Notes: generated by a model not told the origin, from the letters alone. 42,366 bases of DNA from Microbacterium testaceum (GCF_001476285.1 NZ_LDRU01000002.1:1-42366), one strand, 5' to 3'. Numbered from the stretch's first letter, positions 7,687-16,122 are shown. Program-made: numbers and translations.

Positions 7687-8040
7687 ATGAGCGACACGAA
7701 CACCGTGAACTACTTCGAGATCGGCACTCCCGACCCGGAGGCCGCTCGCGCCTTCTACGGGCAGCTGTTCGGCTGGCGGTTCGCGGCCGCCAACCCCGGC
7801 GGCTACGCCGCCGTGAACGAGAACGCCGGCGGGCTCTGGGACACGTCGCAGATCGGCGGTGAAGCGTGGGCGGTGTTCTACGTCGAGGTCGCCGACATCC
7901 GCGCGACGCTGCAGACGGCGATCGAGCAGGGCGCCGAGACGGTGCGGCCGCTCGTCGACAACGGGACGATCCTCTTCGCCCACCTCGCCGATCCGGCCGG
8001 CAACCGGTTCGGCGTGTGGCAGCGCAAGCTCACCGCCTGA
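7687..8040 (+). CDS. VOC-superfamily (glyoxalase/bleomycin-resistance fold) protein
   Basis: 117-residue protein with paired beta-alpha-beta-beta-beta modules. The first begins NTVNYFEIGTPDPEAARAFYGQLFGW and the second AWAVFYVEVADIRATLQTAIEQGAE, ending in LADPAGNRFGVWQ. Such proteins bind metal and act as lyases, dioxygenases or drug-binding proteins. The substrate cannot be deduced. The SD is GAGAGAGG upstream of the ATG. It follows the MerR regulator in the same direction, so induction by that regulator is a reasonable guess. Confidence 0.85.
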   Translation: MSDTNTVNYFEIGTPDPEAARAFYGQLFGWRFAAANPGGYAAVNENAGGLWDTSQIGGEAWAVFYVEVADIRATLQTAIEQGAETVRPLVDNGTILFAHLADPAGNRFGVWQRKLTA

Positions 8041-8117
8041 CGCGTCGCGGAGGGGCTGCGCCGTCGGTGGGCGTCCACGGCACCCGGACGCCGAGTCCGT
8101 GCCGCACGGGACTCCCA

Positions 8118-8176
8118 CTGAGTGTCCAAAACACCCGGAAACTTTTGCGAGGTTTCCGGGTGTTCTGGACACTCAG
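8118..8176. repeat. interspersed palindrome, family A copy 1
   Basis: Arms 8118-8142 and 8152-8176 (25 nt each, one mismatch) flank a 9-nt loop TTTTGCGAG between convergent VOC and cydC genes. The right arm contains TCCGGGTGTTCTGGACACTC (8155-8174), found exactly again at 40111-40130 in a second palindrome. The position suits a bidirectional terminator, but the long arms, absence of a T tail and second copy fit a dispersed repeat better. Confidence 0.85.
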
Positions 8177-8234
8177 CCCGCCGGCTGGGCCTACGGCGCG
8201 GCGACGGGACGTGATCAGCGCCCGGGCGGACGGG

Positions 8235-9920
8235 TCAGCCGGAGACGACCCGCCCGTCCTCAATCCGCACCTCGCGGTCCACCAGTCCGGCGGGCACCTC
8301 GACGTGCGACACGAGCAGCACGGCACGGTCGCGATCGACCGCGCCGAGAAGGTCGTGCAGCAGGGCCTCGGATGCCGCGGGGTCCACGCCCGCGGTCGGC
8401 TCGTCGAGCACGAGCACCGGGAACCCGCGCAGGAGCGCCCGTGCCAGAGCCAGTCGTTGCGCCTGCCCGCCCGAGACGAGGACGCCCCGGTCGCCGACGC
8501 GGGTGTCGAGGCCGCCGCGCTCGCGGACCCAGCCGTCGAGCCCCACGCGTGCGAGGACGGCCCACAGGTCGGCGTCGCTCGCCGTGTCGCGAGCGAAGAC
8601 CAGGTTCTGGCGCACCGACTCGTCGAACAGGAACGGCGCCTGCTCGATCAGCCCGACCGTCCGGCGCAGGTCGTCGCCGGAGAGGTCGCGCGCCTCGATG
8701 CCGCCCACGGTGTACGACCCCGCGTAGTCGAGGAAGCGCACGAGAACGTGGGCGAGCGTCGTCTTGCCCGCGCCGCTCGGGCCCGAGACGAGGACACGCT
8801 CCCCGGGGCCCACGCGCAGGTCGACGTCGTCGAGCCGCCCGGCGTCGCCGTCGGAGTCGCTGCGGGCCGGCCAGTGCGCCGCCACCCCGCGGAGCACGAG
8901 ACCCTCGCCCAGTGCGGGGCCGGTGCCGGTGGCCGCGGGCTCCGTCTGCGGCAGGCCGTCGGGGATGGTCTCGGGCACCGCTTCGGCGATCCGCTCGGCC
9001 GCAGCCCGCACCTGCCGCCAGGACGCGAGGGCGAGAGGAACCGGTCCGAACACCTCGAACACGGCCATCGGCAGCAGCACGACGACCGCGAGCCCCGGCC
9101 CCGAGAGGGTCCCGCCGGTGACGCCCGGGGCCGCGACCGCGAGGGCGAGCAGCGAGGCGGCGCCGGCGAGCACCGAGACCGTACCGGAGGTGAGCCCCTG
9201 CGCCACGCCCCGGCGGACCAGCGCCCGGCGCAGAGCGGCGTCGGCGGAGCGGACGCGCTCGCGCGCGGCATCCAGAGCCCCGTAGGCGGTCAGCACGTCG
9301 AGGTTCGTCAGGAGGTCGTGCACCGCGTCGGCGACGGCGGTGCGAAGCGGCGCCACCGAGCGCTCCGCGCGGGAGCCCGCCGCCCACCCGACGGCCACGG
9401 CGACCCCGAAGGCCACGACGAGGCAGGCGAGCAGCACGAGCGCGGCCGGCCATGAGATGAACGCCGTGAAGAGGACCGCGGCGAGAGAGGTCAGGGCGGC
9501 GGCCGACAGGGGCAGGACGACCCGCAGCGGAAGGTTCTGCAGCTCCTCGACGTCGTCGACGACGCTCGACAGGAGTCCTCCGCGGTGCGCGCGCCCGAGC
9601 CCGTCCGGCGCCAGGGGCACCAGCTCGCGCACGAGATCGGCGCGCACGCCCGCCAGCTGATGCAGGGCCGCATCGTGGCTCGTCAGCCGCTCGAGGTAGC
9701 GGAACACCCCGCGCGACAGCGCGAACGCGCGCACCCCGACGACGGCGGCCGATAGGTACATCACGAGCGGCTGCTCCGCCGCCCGCGCGATGAGCCACGC
9801 GCTCGCCGCGAGCAGCGCCACCGCGCTCAGCGCGGTGCCGAAGCCCGACAGCACCGCGGGCGCGAACCGACGACGCGAGGGCATCGCCGAGCTCAGGATG
9901 CCGCGCACCCGGGCGTTCAC
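8235..9920 (-). CDS. cydC: thiol reductant ABC exporter subunit CydC
   Basis: 561-residue half-transporter with an N-terminal six-helix membrane domain and a C-terminal ATPase. Walker A is GPSGAGKTT near residue 378, the signature is VSGGQAQRLALARAL and Walker B is VLVLDEPTAGVD. With CydD it forms the exporter needed to assemble cytochrome bd, classically described as a cysteine/glutathione exporter and more recently linked to heme. The GTG start overlaps the cydD stop (GTGA at 9917-9920). Last gene of the cydABDC operon. Confidence 0.93.
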   Translation of the reverse strand: MNARVRGILSSAMPSRRRFAPAVLSGFGTALSAVALLAASAWLIARAAEQPLVMYLSAAVVGVRAFALSRGVFRYLERLTSHDAALHQLAGVRADLVRELVPLAPDGLGRAHRGGLLSSVVDDVEELQNLPLRVVLPLSAAALTSLAAVLFTAFISWPAALVLLACLVVAFGVAVAVGWAAGSRAERSVAPLRTAVADAVHDLLTNLDVLTAYGALDAARERVRSADAALRRALVRRGVAQGLTSGTVSVLAGAASLLALAVAAPGVTGGTLSGPGLAVVVLLPMAVFEVFGPVPLALASWRQVRAAAERIAEAVPETIPDGLPQTEPAATGTGPALGEGLVLRGVAAHWPARSDSDGDAGRLDDVDLRVGPGERVLVSGPSGAGKTTLAHVLVRFLDYAGSYTVGGIEARDLSGDDLRRTVGLIEQAPFLFDESVRQNLVFARDTASDADLWAVLARVGLDGWVRERGGLDTRVGDRGVLVSGGQAQRLALARALLRGFPVLVLDEPTAGVDPAASEALLHDLLGAVDRDRAVLLVSHVEVPAGLVDREVRIEDGRVVSG

Positions 9921-11629
9921 TCCTGCACCCCTTCGCTGCGCAGTGAGTTGCCGCGATTCGACGCTTCGAGGTCGGCTGTGGCGACGATCTCCGGCAATTC
10001 ACCCGCGGGGTGGAGCCCGATCACGCGATCCGCGATCGACCGCGCGGACGGGCGGTGCGACACCAGCAGCACCCCGCGGCCGGCGTCGGCCTCGCGACGC
10101 AGGGTCGCCCACAGGTGCGCTTCGGTCGCGGCATCCAGGGCGCTCGAGGGTTCGTCGAGCACGAGCACGGGAGCTCTCGCGACACGGGCGCGATACAGCG
10201 CTCGCGCCACGGCGACCCGCTGCGCCTGCCCGCCCGAGAGGCCCGACCCTCCCGCGCCGAGCGGGGTCGCGGGGTCGATGTCGGCGGCGCCCGCGTCGTC
10301 CAGCGCTCGCGCTACGGCGACGGGATCGAGGGTCGACCCGAGCGCGACGTTCTCGCCGACCGTTCCCGAGACGAGTCCGGGCCGTTGCCCCGCCCACGCG
10401 ACGGCGGCGCGCGCGTGGGGCACGGCCACGCCGTCGACACGCACCTCGCCGTCGTGCTCGGCGTATCCGAGCAGAGCGGCGATCAGCGACGACTTTCCGA
10501 CGCCGCTCGGGCCGGTCATGAGCACGATCTCACCCGGTCCCACCGACAGCGACGCCGTCGGCATCCGGTGCACTCCGCGATGCACGCGCACCTCGTGCAG
10601 CGCCACGGTCGACCCGGTCGCGGGGGTCTCGGCATCCGGGTCGGAGGTCTTCCGGGCGGCATCGAGGGCGTCGAAGATCTCGCCCGTTGCCGCGACCCCC
10701 TCCGACGCCGCGTGGAACTGCACGCCGACCTGGCGCAGGGGAAGGTAGGCCTCGGGCGCGAGCAGCAGCACGAACAGCCCCACCAGCAGCGAGAGGTCGC
10801 CCGCGAGGAGCCGGAAGCCGATCGTCACGGCGATGATCGCGACGGAGATGGATGCCAAGAACTCGAGCGCGAAGCCGGAGAGGAACGACACGCGCAGCAC
10901 CGTCATCGTCTCGCGCTTGTAGTCGCGCGTGACGGTCTCGATCGTGTCGGCCGCGCGATGCTGCCGACCGAATGCCTTGAGCGTGCCGAGGCCCTCGACC
11001 GTGTCGGCGAAGCGGGCGGCGAGCCTTCCGAGCGTGCGGTACTGCTTCTGCTGCACGGCGCGCGTCGCCAGTCCGATCAGCACCATGAAGATCGGGATGA
11101 GCGGGATCGTGAGGACCACGATGAGGCCGGAGAGCGGATCGGCCAGGGCGATCGTGCCGATGAGGATCGGCATCGTGATCGCGGTCGCGACGAGCTGAGG
11201 AAGATAACGCCCGAAGTAGGCGTCGAGCGCCTCGAGTCCGTGCCCCGCGGTGGTCGCGAGCGACGCGGTGTTGCGCCCGGCCAGCCACCGGGGGCCGAGC
11301 CGGGCGACCGCGGCGACGAGCTTCTCGCGCAGCTGCAGGGAGGCGACCGCCGCTCCGCGCGCCGACACGCGCTCCGACGCGACGATCAGGAACCCGCGCA
11401 GGAGGACCAGGGATGCCGCCACCCCCACGTACCCCCACAGTTCCGCCGGCGGTCGCCCGCCGATCGCGCCGACGAGCGCTGAGGTCACCGCCCACGCGAA
11501 ACCGACGATCACGCCGGTCTGCGCCAGCACGATGGCGGCGGTGATGACGAGGAACCCGCGGGCGGCCGTGGCGTATCGCACGAGCCGCGGGTCTACGGGA
11601 CGCACCTTCTCTGCTCCCACGTCGCTCAC
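9917..11629 (-). CDS. cydD: thiol reductant ABC exporter subunit CydD
   Basis: 570-residue partner of CydC with membrane domain first and ATPase domain second. Motifs are GPSGVGKSS (about 371), LSGGQAQRVAVARAL and VLVLDEPSSALD. The start is GTG at 11629, with GGAAGGAT about 9 nt upstream. It lies 70 bp after cydB, with a 16-bp perfect hairpin in the gap. Synteny with cydAB distinguishes it from generic lipid or peptide exporters. Confidence 0.93.
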   Translation of the reverse strand: MSDVGAEKVRPVDPRLVRYATAARGFLVITAAIVLAQTGVIVGFAWAVTSALVGAIGGRPPAELWGYVGVAASLVLLRGFLIVASERVSARGAAVASLQLREKLVAAVARLGPRWLAGRNTASLATTAGHGLEALDAYFGRYLPQLVATAITMPILIGTIALADPLSGLIVVLTIPLIPIFMVLIGLATRAVQQKQYRTLGRLAARFADTVEGLGTLKAFGRQHRAADTIETVTRDYKRETMTVLRVSFLSGFALEFLASISVAIIAVTIGFRLLAGDLSLLVGLFVLLLAPEAYLPLRQVGVQFHAASEGVAATGEIFDALDAARKTSDPDAETPATGSTVALHEVRVHRGVHRMPTASLSVGPGEIVLMTGPSGVGKSSLIAALLGYAEHDGEVRVDGVAVPHARAAVAWAGQRPGLVSGTVGENVALGSTLDPVAVARALDDAGAADIDPATPLGAGGSGLSGGQAQRVAVARALYRARVARAPVLVLDEPSSALDAATEAHLWATLRREADAGRGVLLVSHRPSARSIADRVIGLHPAGELPEIVATADLEASNRGNSLRSEGVQE

Positions 11630-11650
11630 GACAACGATCCTTCCAGACGG

Positions 11651-11694
11651 GTCGCCCCGCTCTCCCCGGGGGTGGTGCGGGAGAGCGGGGCGAC
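11651..11694. terminator. 16-bp perfect hairpin between cydB and cydD
   Basis: GTCGCCCCGCTCTCCC at 11651-11666 pairs perfectly with 11679-11694 across a 12-nt loop. In the leftward transcript no T run follows. It may attenuate transcription into cydDC or stabilise the cydAB message, setting different amounts of oxidase and exporter. Confidence 0.6.
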
Positions 11695-11699
11695 CGGCG

Positions 11700-12731
11700 T
11701 CAGTGCGCGACGAGGGCGGCCTTCTCGATGCGGGCGCGGGTGACGCGCTTGCGGAAAACCCAGTACGTCCATCCCTGATACGCGAGCACCAGCGGCAGGA
11801 AGATGAGCGCCGCCCAGCTCATGATCGTCAGCGTGTAGTCGGTGCTGGACGCGTTCTCGATCGTCAGACCCGAGCCCGCCTCGAGCGTCGAGGGCATCAC
11901 GTTCGGGAAGAGCGCGAAGAACAGGGCCGCCACCGCCGTGACGATCGTGATCGCGCCGAGCGTGAAGGCGGTGCCCTCGCGGTCGCGGAGGTTGGCCACC
12001 CACGATCCGATCAGGGCGAGCGCAGCGATGCCCGAGAGGGCGACGACCCCCAGCAGGAGAGGTGCCTGATTGCTCGCCGCCTGGACGATCGTCCAGACCA
12101 GGAACAGTGCGGCGGCGACGATTGTCGCGAGGCCCGAGGTCCGGGCGAGCTTCCGCGCATCCGTCCGCACCTGCCCGTCCGTCTTCAGCGCCACGAAGTA
12201 CACGCCGTGGGTGAAGAAGAGCAGCAGGGTCACCAGGCCACCCAGGATGCCGTAGGGGTTGAGCAGCGTGAACAGGGTGCCGACGTACTCGTGATCGGCA
12301 TCCAGCGGCACGCCCTGCACGATGTTGGCGAACGCGACCCCCCAGAGGAAGGCGGGGACGGCGGAGCCGATGACGATCATGCGGTCGAACCCGCGCTTCC
12401 ACTTCGCCGAGTCCCGCTGGTGGCGGTACTCGAACGAGACGCCCCGGGCGATGAGCGCCAGCAGGATCAGCAGGAGCGGCAGGTAGAAGCCGCTGAAGAG
12501 CGTGGCGTACCACTCGGGGAACGAGGCGAACAGGGCCGCTCCCGCGACGATGACCCACGTCTCGTTGAGGTCCCACACGGGGCCGATGGTGTTGATGATC
12601 TGCCGGCGGGCGATGTCGTCCTTGCCGAGGAACGGCAGCGACATCCCGACGCCGAAGTCGAACCCGTCGAGCACGAAGTAGCCGATGAAGAGGAATCCGA
12701 CGATCCAGAACCAGAGGTATGCGAGGTCCAT
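11700..12731 (-). CDS. cydB: cytochrome bd oxidase subunit II CydB
   Basis: 343-residue membrane subunit of the quinol oxidase with eight or nine hydrophobic helices. The family N-terminus is clear (LWFWIVGFLFIGYFVLDGFDFGVGM), followed by GPVWDLNETWVIVAGAALFA, a conserved CydB segment. The start ATG has AGGAG 6-7 nt upstream and lies 10 bp after cydA. With CydA it forms the high-affinity terminal oxidase used at low oxygen or under respiratory stress. Confidence 0.96.
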   Translation of the reverse strand: MDLAYLWFWIVGFLFIGYFVLDGFDFGVGMSLPFLGKDDIARRQIINTIGPVWDLNETWVIVAGAALFASFPEWYATLFSGFYLPLLLILLALIARGVSFEYRHQRDSAKWKRGFDRMIVIGSAVPAFLWGVAFANIVQGVPLDADHEYVGTLFTLLNPYGILGGLVTLLLFFTHGVYFVALKTDGQVRTDARKLARTSGLATIVAAALFLVWTIVQAASNQAPLLLGVVALSGIAALALIGSWVANLRDREGTAFTLGAITIVTAVAALFFALFPNVMPSTLEAGSGLTIENASSTDYTLTIMSWAALIFLPLVLAYQGWTYWVFRKRVTRARIEKAALVAH

Positions 12732-12741
12732 GACTGTGCTC

Positions 12742-14184
12742 CTAGTAGACGGTTGTCGGGGTGTTCTCGACGGTGTCCGGCTCCCGCGGCGCGTTCGGAT
12801 CCGGCAGCGGGTCCGGTCCCTTCTGCGCGTACTTCTTGATGAGCCCGAACTCGACCACCGCGAGGCTCGCGTAGGTGAGGGTGAAGGCGACGAGCGAGAC
12901 GAGCACGCTCCAACCCGGGACGCTGGGGGAGACGCCGTCCTGCGTGAGCATGAGGCCGAAGACGATCCACGGCTGGCGGCCCATTTCGGTGAAGACCCAC
13001 CCGACGAGGCTCGCGATCATCGGCAGGGGAGCGGCCCAGATCGCGACGCGCCACATCCACTGCTTCACGGGGCGGGTCGCCTTCTTGCGCGTGACCCACA
13101 GGCCGACCGCGCTGATGAGGGCGGTGAGGCCGCCGAGCGCGATCATCCAGCGGAAGGCCCAGTACGTGACCCACAGCACGGGGGCGAAGTTCCCATCCAC
13201 CTGGTCGGCGAACTGCGGGAACATCTGCTGGCTGTACAGCGTGTTCAGGTCGTTGATGCCTTCGACGCAGCCGTCGAGGGAGTGCGTCGACAGGATGCTG
13301 AGGAGGAAGGGCACGCGAATCGAGAACAGCTCGCTTGTGCCGTCGGGGGTGCCGAGCGTGAAGATCGAGAACGAGGCATCCTGTCCGCAGACGGTGTTGA
13401 ACGTCGCCTCCGCCGCGGCCATCTTCATCGGCTGGGTCGCCACCATCACCAGGCTCAGCTGGTCACCGGCGACAGCCACGAGCACGAAGGACACGATCGC
13501 CGACCACAGGCCGAAGCGGAGGGTCGTGCGCATCATCTCGACGTTGCGACCGCGAGCGAGGTGCCAGGCTGAGATCGAGGCCACGATCATCGCCGCGAAC
13601 ATCCAGCCCGAGAAGATGGTGTGCGGGAAGGCCGCGAGCGCCACCGGGTTGGTGAGCATCGCCCAGAAGTCGACGAGTTCGGCGCGGTGGCCGTCGGCGG
13701 CCATCTGATAGCCGACCGGGTTCTGCATGAACGCGTTGGCGGCGATGATGAAGTACGCCGAGAACGTCGCTCCGAGGGTCGCCATCCAGATGCTCGCGAG
13801 GTGCGCGAGGCGGGGGAGCTTGTCCCAGCCGAAGATCCACAGCCCGATGAAGGTGGCCTCGAGGAAGAAGGCGAGGAGTCCCTCGAAAGCGAGCGGTGCG
13901 CCGAAGACATCGCCGACGAAGCGAGAGTACGCCGACCAGTTCATGCCGAACTGGAACTCCTGGACGATGCCGGTGACGACGCCCATGGCGAAGTTGATGA
14001 GGAAGATCTTCCCGAAGAACCGGGTGAGGTGCAGCCACTTCACGTCTCCGGTGCGGTACCAGACGGTCTGGAAGATCGCGACGACGAGCGACATTCCCAG
14101 CGTCAGAGGCACGAAGAGGAAGTGGTACAGGGTCGTCAACCCGAACTGCCAGCGGGCGAGAGCGAGGGGGTCGAGCCACTCCAC
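12742..14184 (-). CDS. cydA: cytochrome bd oxidase subunit I CydA
   Basis: 480-residue heme-bearing, quinol-oxidising subunit. Starting at GTG 14184 gives the normal N-terminus (EWLDPLALARWQFGLTTLYHFLF, with the conserved His near residue 22), preceded by GGAGG with a 6-nt spacer. A longer frame to 14277 would add about 30 unrelated residues and run through the upstream palindrome. Conserved acidic-helix segment FEGLLAFFLEATFIGLW and the GRQPW motif are visible. The size fits the short-Q-loop type common in actinobacteria. First gene of cydABDC. Confidence 0.96.
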   Translation of the reverse strand: MEWLDPLALARWQFGLTTLYHFLFVPLTLGMSLVVAIFQTVWYRTGDVKWLHLTRFFGKIFLINFAMGVVTGIVQEFQFGMNWSAYSRFVGDVFGAPLAFEGLLAFFLEATFIGLWIFGWDKLPRLAHLASIWMATLGATFSAYFIIAANAFMQNPVGYQMAADGHRAELVDFWAMLTNPVALAAFPHTIFSGWMFAAMIVASISAWHLARGRNVEMMRTTLRFGLWSAIVSFVLVAVAGDQLSLVMVATQPMKMAAAEATFNTVCGQDASFSIFTLGTPDGTSELFSIRVPFLLSILSTHSLDGCVEGINDLNTLYSQQMFPQFADQVDGNFAPVLWVTYWAFRWMIALGGLTALISAVGLWVTRKKATRPVKQWMWRVAIWAAPLPMIASLVGWVFTEMGRQPWIVFGLMLTQDGVSPSVPGWSVLVSLVAFTLTYASLAVVEFGLIKKYAQKGPDPLPDPNAPREPDTVENTPTTVY

Positions 14185-14209
14185 GAGGAGCCTCCGATCA
14201 AGCTGTGCT

Positions 14210-14226
14210 ATGTGGTCAGACCACAT
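14210..14226. promoter_or_regulatory. FadR/GntR-type palindrome upstream of cydA
   Basis: ATGTGGTC-A-GACCACAT is a perfect palindrome 26 bp before the cydA start, with core TGGTCNGACCA, the operator type bound by FadR-subfamily GntR regulators. It lies in the cydA/PadR divergent gap and would overlap the cydA leader or promoter. No GntR gene is in the window. Confidence 0.65.
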
Positions 14227-14317
14227 GCTACGCCGCGCCGCACGGCGCCATTCCGGGTTGATTCGGCATCGAACCATATACTCGGAAAGTTATTTCTCGA
14301 GCGTGTTCGGAGAGTCC

Positions 14318-14869
14318 ATGTCGGTGCGTCAGAGCCTGCTAGCGATCCTCGATCAGGGCGCCTGTTACGGCTCCCAGCTGCGCGCCGAGTACACCCGTCG
14401 TACCGGGGCGGCGGTGAACGTCGGTCAGGTCTACACGACGCTCGAGCGGCTCGAGCGCGACGGCCTGGTCGACAACCGCGGAGTCGACGACGACGGGCGG
14501 ATCCTTTGGAGCGTCACGCCGGCGGGTCGCGCGGAAGCGCGCGCGTGGCTGAGTGCGGCGACCGTGGCCGACGGCCGCGACGAGGTGGCCCTGCGAATCG
14601 CGCTGGCGGTCACCCTTCCGGGCGTCGACGTCTCCGGCATCCTGGCCGCGCAGCGCGCCGGCGTGCGGGCCGCCCTCGCGGATGAGGCGACTCGGAACGA
14701 CGGAACGGATGCCACTGGCACGGCGATCGTCGCCGCGGCCCGGCGCGCTCGTCTCGAGGCTGAACTGCGCTGGCTGGACGAGGTGGAGGTGCTCGCGGCC
14801 GGGGCGACCGGACTCGCGATCTCGGACGAACGTCCCCGACGGGGCCGCCCGGCGCGGGCTGTGCTGTGA
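14318..14869 (+). CDS. PadR-family transcriptional regulator
   Basis: 183-residue regulator divergent from cydABDC. The N-terminal winged helix reads MSVRQSLLAILDQGACYGSQL, then VGQVYTTLERLERDGLV, then ILWSVTPAGRAEARAWL, typical of PadR. The C-terminal half is helical (Vir-like), for dimerisation. Start ATG 14318 places the PadR motif at the N-terminus. Upstream DNA around 14276-14296 is AT-rich for this genome (CATATACTCGGAAAGTTATT) and may hold promoter elements. Control of cydABDC or of itself is a contextual guess. Confidence 0.88.
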   Translation: MSVRQSLLAILDQGACYGSQLRAEYTRRTGAAVNVGQVYTTLERLERDGLVDNRGVDDDGRILWSVTPAGRAEARAWLSAATVADGRDEVALRIALAVTLPGVDVSGILAAQRAGVRAALADEATRNDGTDATGTAIVAAARRARLEAELRWLDEVEVLAAGATGLAISDERPRRGRPARAVL

Positions 14870-14968
14870 GAGTAGTTAGCCGCGCGTAGGGGTTTCGTCA
14901 AGGGCGGCGCGGATCAGAACCTCGGAGAGCAGGGTGAGAGCACACCCGGACGACCGAAGGAGTCACAC

Positions 14969-15244
14969 ATGGTCATGGAAGCACCGCTCAGCCGCCCGGG
15001 TCGCGTCGTCGCCGCTACGGCGGCCCCGTCGTCGGCACCCGTGGCCCCGGTCGAGATCCCCTGGACGCGCATCGACATGGACCTCTACGAGGTCGCGCGC
15101 GACGGGTACATCGTCGGTTACGTGGAGGTCGTCGGCTCGGTCTTCGTGGCGCTCGGCGGAACGCGCTACGACCGCGCGGTCGAGGTCGCGCAGCACCTGA
15201 CGTTCCACGCCGCCGTCGACGCGGTCCTGCGTCGCTCCGCGTGA
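14969..15244 (+). CDS. hypothetical protein, 91 residues
   Basis: Small protein with a low-complexity Ala/Pro/Ser N-terminus (residues 1-30) and a compact acidic/hydrophobic core (WTRIDMDLYEVARDGYIVGY to FVALGGTRYDRAVEVAQH). Start ATG 14969 has AAGGAG at a normal distance; a second in-frame ATG lies two codons later. No membrane helix, signal peptide or catalytic motif. Codon use matches the neighbours. It ends 4 bp before the convergent CopZ-like gene. Function not recognised. Confidence 0.75.
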   Translation: MVMEAPLSRPGRVVAATAAPSSAPVAPVEIPWTRIDMDLYEVARDGYIVGYVEVVGSVFVALGGTRYDRAVEVAQHLTFHAAVDAVLRRSA

Positions 15245-15248
15245 GCGG

Positions 15249-15590
15249 TCAGCGCACGAGCGCGTAACCGGCTTCGTCGATCGCCGCCGCCAGCTCGTCG
15301 TCGCCGGCGGTGCCGTTCGACCGGATGCGGACGATGGACACACCCCCGACGTTCAGGTCGATGCCCGCGACCTCGACACCGTCGAGAGCGTCCAGCTCTT
15401 CGGTCACCGCGCGGACGCAGTGCGCGCACGTCATGCCTTCGACGCGGAGCTCGCTGTCGTAGAGGCCCTCGCTCACCGAGGGGGTGGGGGTGGCAGCCGC
15501 GGTGGTGTGGCCGCACCCGCAACCGTCGCCGCATCCTCCGCCGGAGGGCGTCGAGGCGGTCAGTCCGAGTTCGATGCGCTGCGTGGCCAT
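15249..15590 (-). CDS. HMA-domain copper chaperone, CopZ-like
   Basis: 113-residue metal-binding protein. Residues about 50-113 are a heavy-metal-associated domain with GMTCAHC, whose two Cys bind Cu(I). An extra N-terminal segment contains GGCGDGCGCGH, a second Cys/His-rich metal-binding patch not found in simple CopZ. The ATG at 15590 follows AAGGAGA; a GTG 15 nt further upstream is also in frame but overlaps that SD. It lies 11 bp after csoR. It would shuttle Cu(I) in the cytoplasm, but no copper ATPase is in the window. Confidence 0.88.
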   Translation of the reverse strand: MATQRIELGLTASTPSGGGCGDGCGCGHTTAAATPTPSVSEGLYDSELRVEGMTCAHCVRAVTEELDALDGVEVAGIDLNVGGVSIVRIRSNGTAGDDELAAAIDEAGYALVR

Positions 15591-15601
15591 GGGGGTCTCC
15601 T

Positions 15602-15883
15602 TCACGAACGGACCAGGCGGGCGATCGCCTGGTTGGCTTCCTTGAGCTTCTCTTCGGCGACGGGACCGCCCTGTGCCGCCGCCTCGGCCACGCAGTGCGA
15701 CAGGTGATCGTCGAGGAGGGAGAGGGCGACGGTCTCGAGCGCCTTCGTTACGGCGGAGACCTGGGTCAGGATGTCGATGCAGTACTGGTCGTCATCGACC
15801 ATGCGCGCGATGCCGCGCACCTGGCCCTCCGCGCGACGCAGACGCTTCAGCAGGTCGTCCTTGTGGCCCACGTATCCGTGCAT
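15602..15883 (-). CDS. csoR: CsoR-family copper-sensing repressor
   Basis: 93-residue all-helical repressor. The Cu(I) ligand set is intact: Cys35, His60 and Cys64 (QYCIDIL and DHLSHCV), matching the C-H-C pattern of Mycobacterium tuberculosis CsoR. The N-terminal helix LLKRLRRAEGQVRGIARMV is the family signature. Start ATG 15883 lies 10 bp from a CsoR-type operator, so it is probably autorepressed and derepressed with the downstream CopZ-like gene by copper. Other CsoR-family sensors (RcnR, CstR) have different ligand sets. Confidence 0.93.
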   Translation of the reverse strand: MHGYVGHKDDLLKRLRRAEGQVRGIARMVDDDQYCIDILTQVSAVTKALETVALSLLDDHLSHCVAEAAAQGGPVAEEKLKEANQAIARLVRS

Positions 15884-15892
15884 GCGTCGATG

Positions 15893-15909
15893 ATACCCCC
15901 ATGGGGTAT
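15893..15909. promoter_or_regulatory. CsoR operator
   Basis: ATACCCC-CAT-GGGGTAT is a perfect inverted repeat with the poly-G/C arms typical of CsoR operators. It lies immediately upstream of csoR, where a bound repressor would block transcription initiation. Confidence 0.85.
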
Positions 15910-15990
15910 ACCTAGCACCGACTTCCGGCCTGTCAACCCCCTCGGAATTCCGAGCTCGCCGACGGATGGTCGAGACATCAGGAGGTCGAC

Positions 15991-16026
15991 ATGTTCTCTC
16001 GTCGCACCGGTGGTGGTCAGCGATGA
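15991..16026 (+). CDS. candidate 11-codon leader ORF
   Basis: ATG 15991 is preceded by AGGAGG with a 5-nt spacer and encodes MFSRRTGGGQR. Its TGA (16024-16026) overlaps an ATG at 16023 that opens a 60-codon frame to 16205, rich in Arg and Pro. That second frame overlaps the 16123-16485 gene out of phase and is doubtful. The strong SD in an otherwise empty region is the only reason to call it. Confidence 0.35.
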   Translation: MFSRRTGGGQR

Positions 16027-16122
16027 CCGCCGACCCCTTCCCCACCGGTCCCCATCGCCCCGTGCGGATTCCGCACCTGCCGCCGCTGCGCCAGACCCGC
16101 GCGCAGCGTCGAGAATCGAAGG

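Noticed and set aside
7859..9455. Long rightward frames opposite cydC
   Set aside because: Antisense to cydC, with Arg-rich translation; cydC has all ABC motifs.
14276..14296. PadR operator upstream of 14318
   Set aside because: AT-rich ATACTCGGAAAGTTAT looks dyad-like but pairs poorly; kept only as probable promoter DNA.
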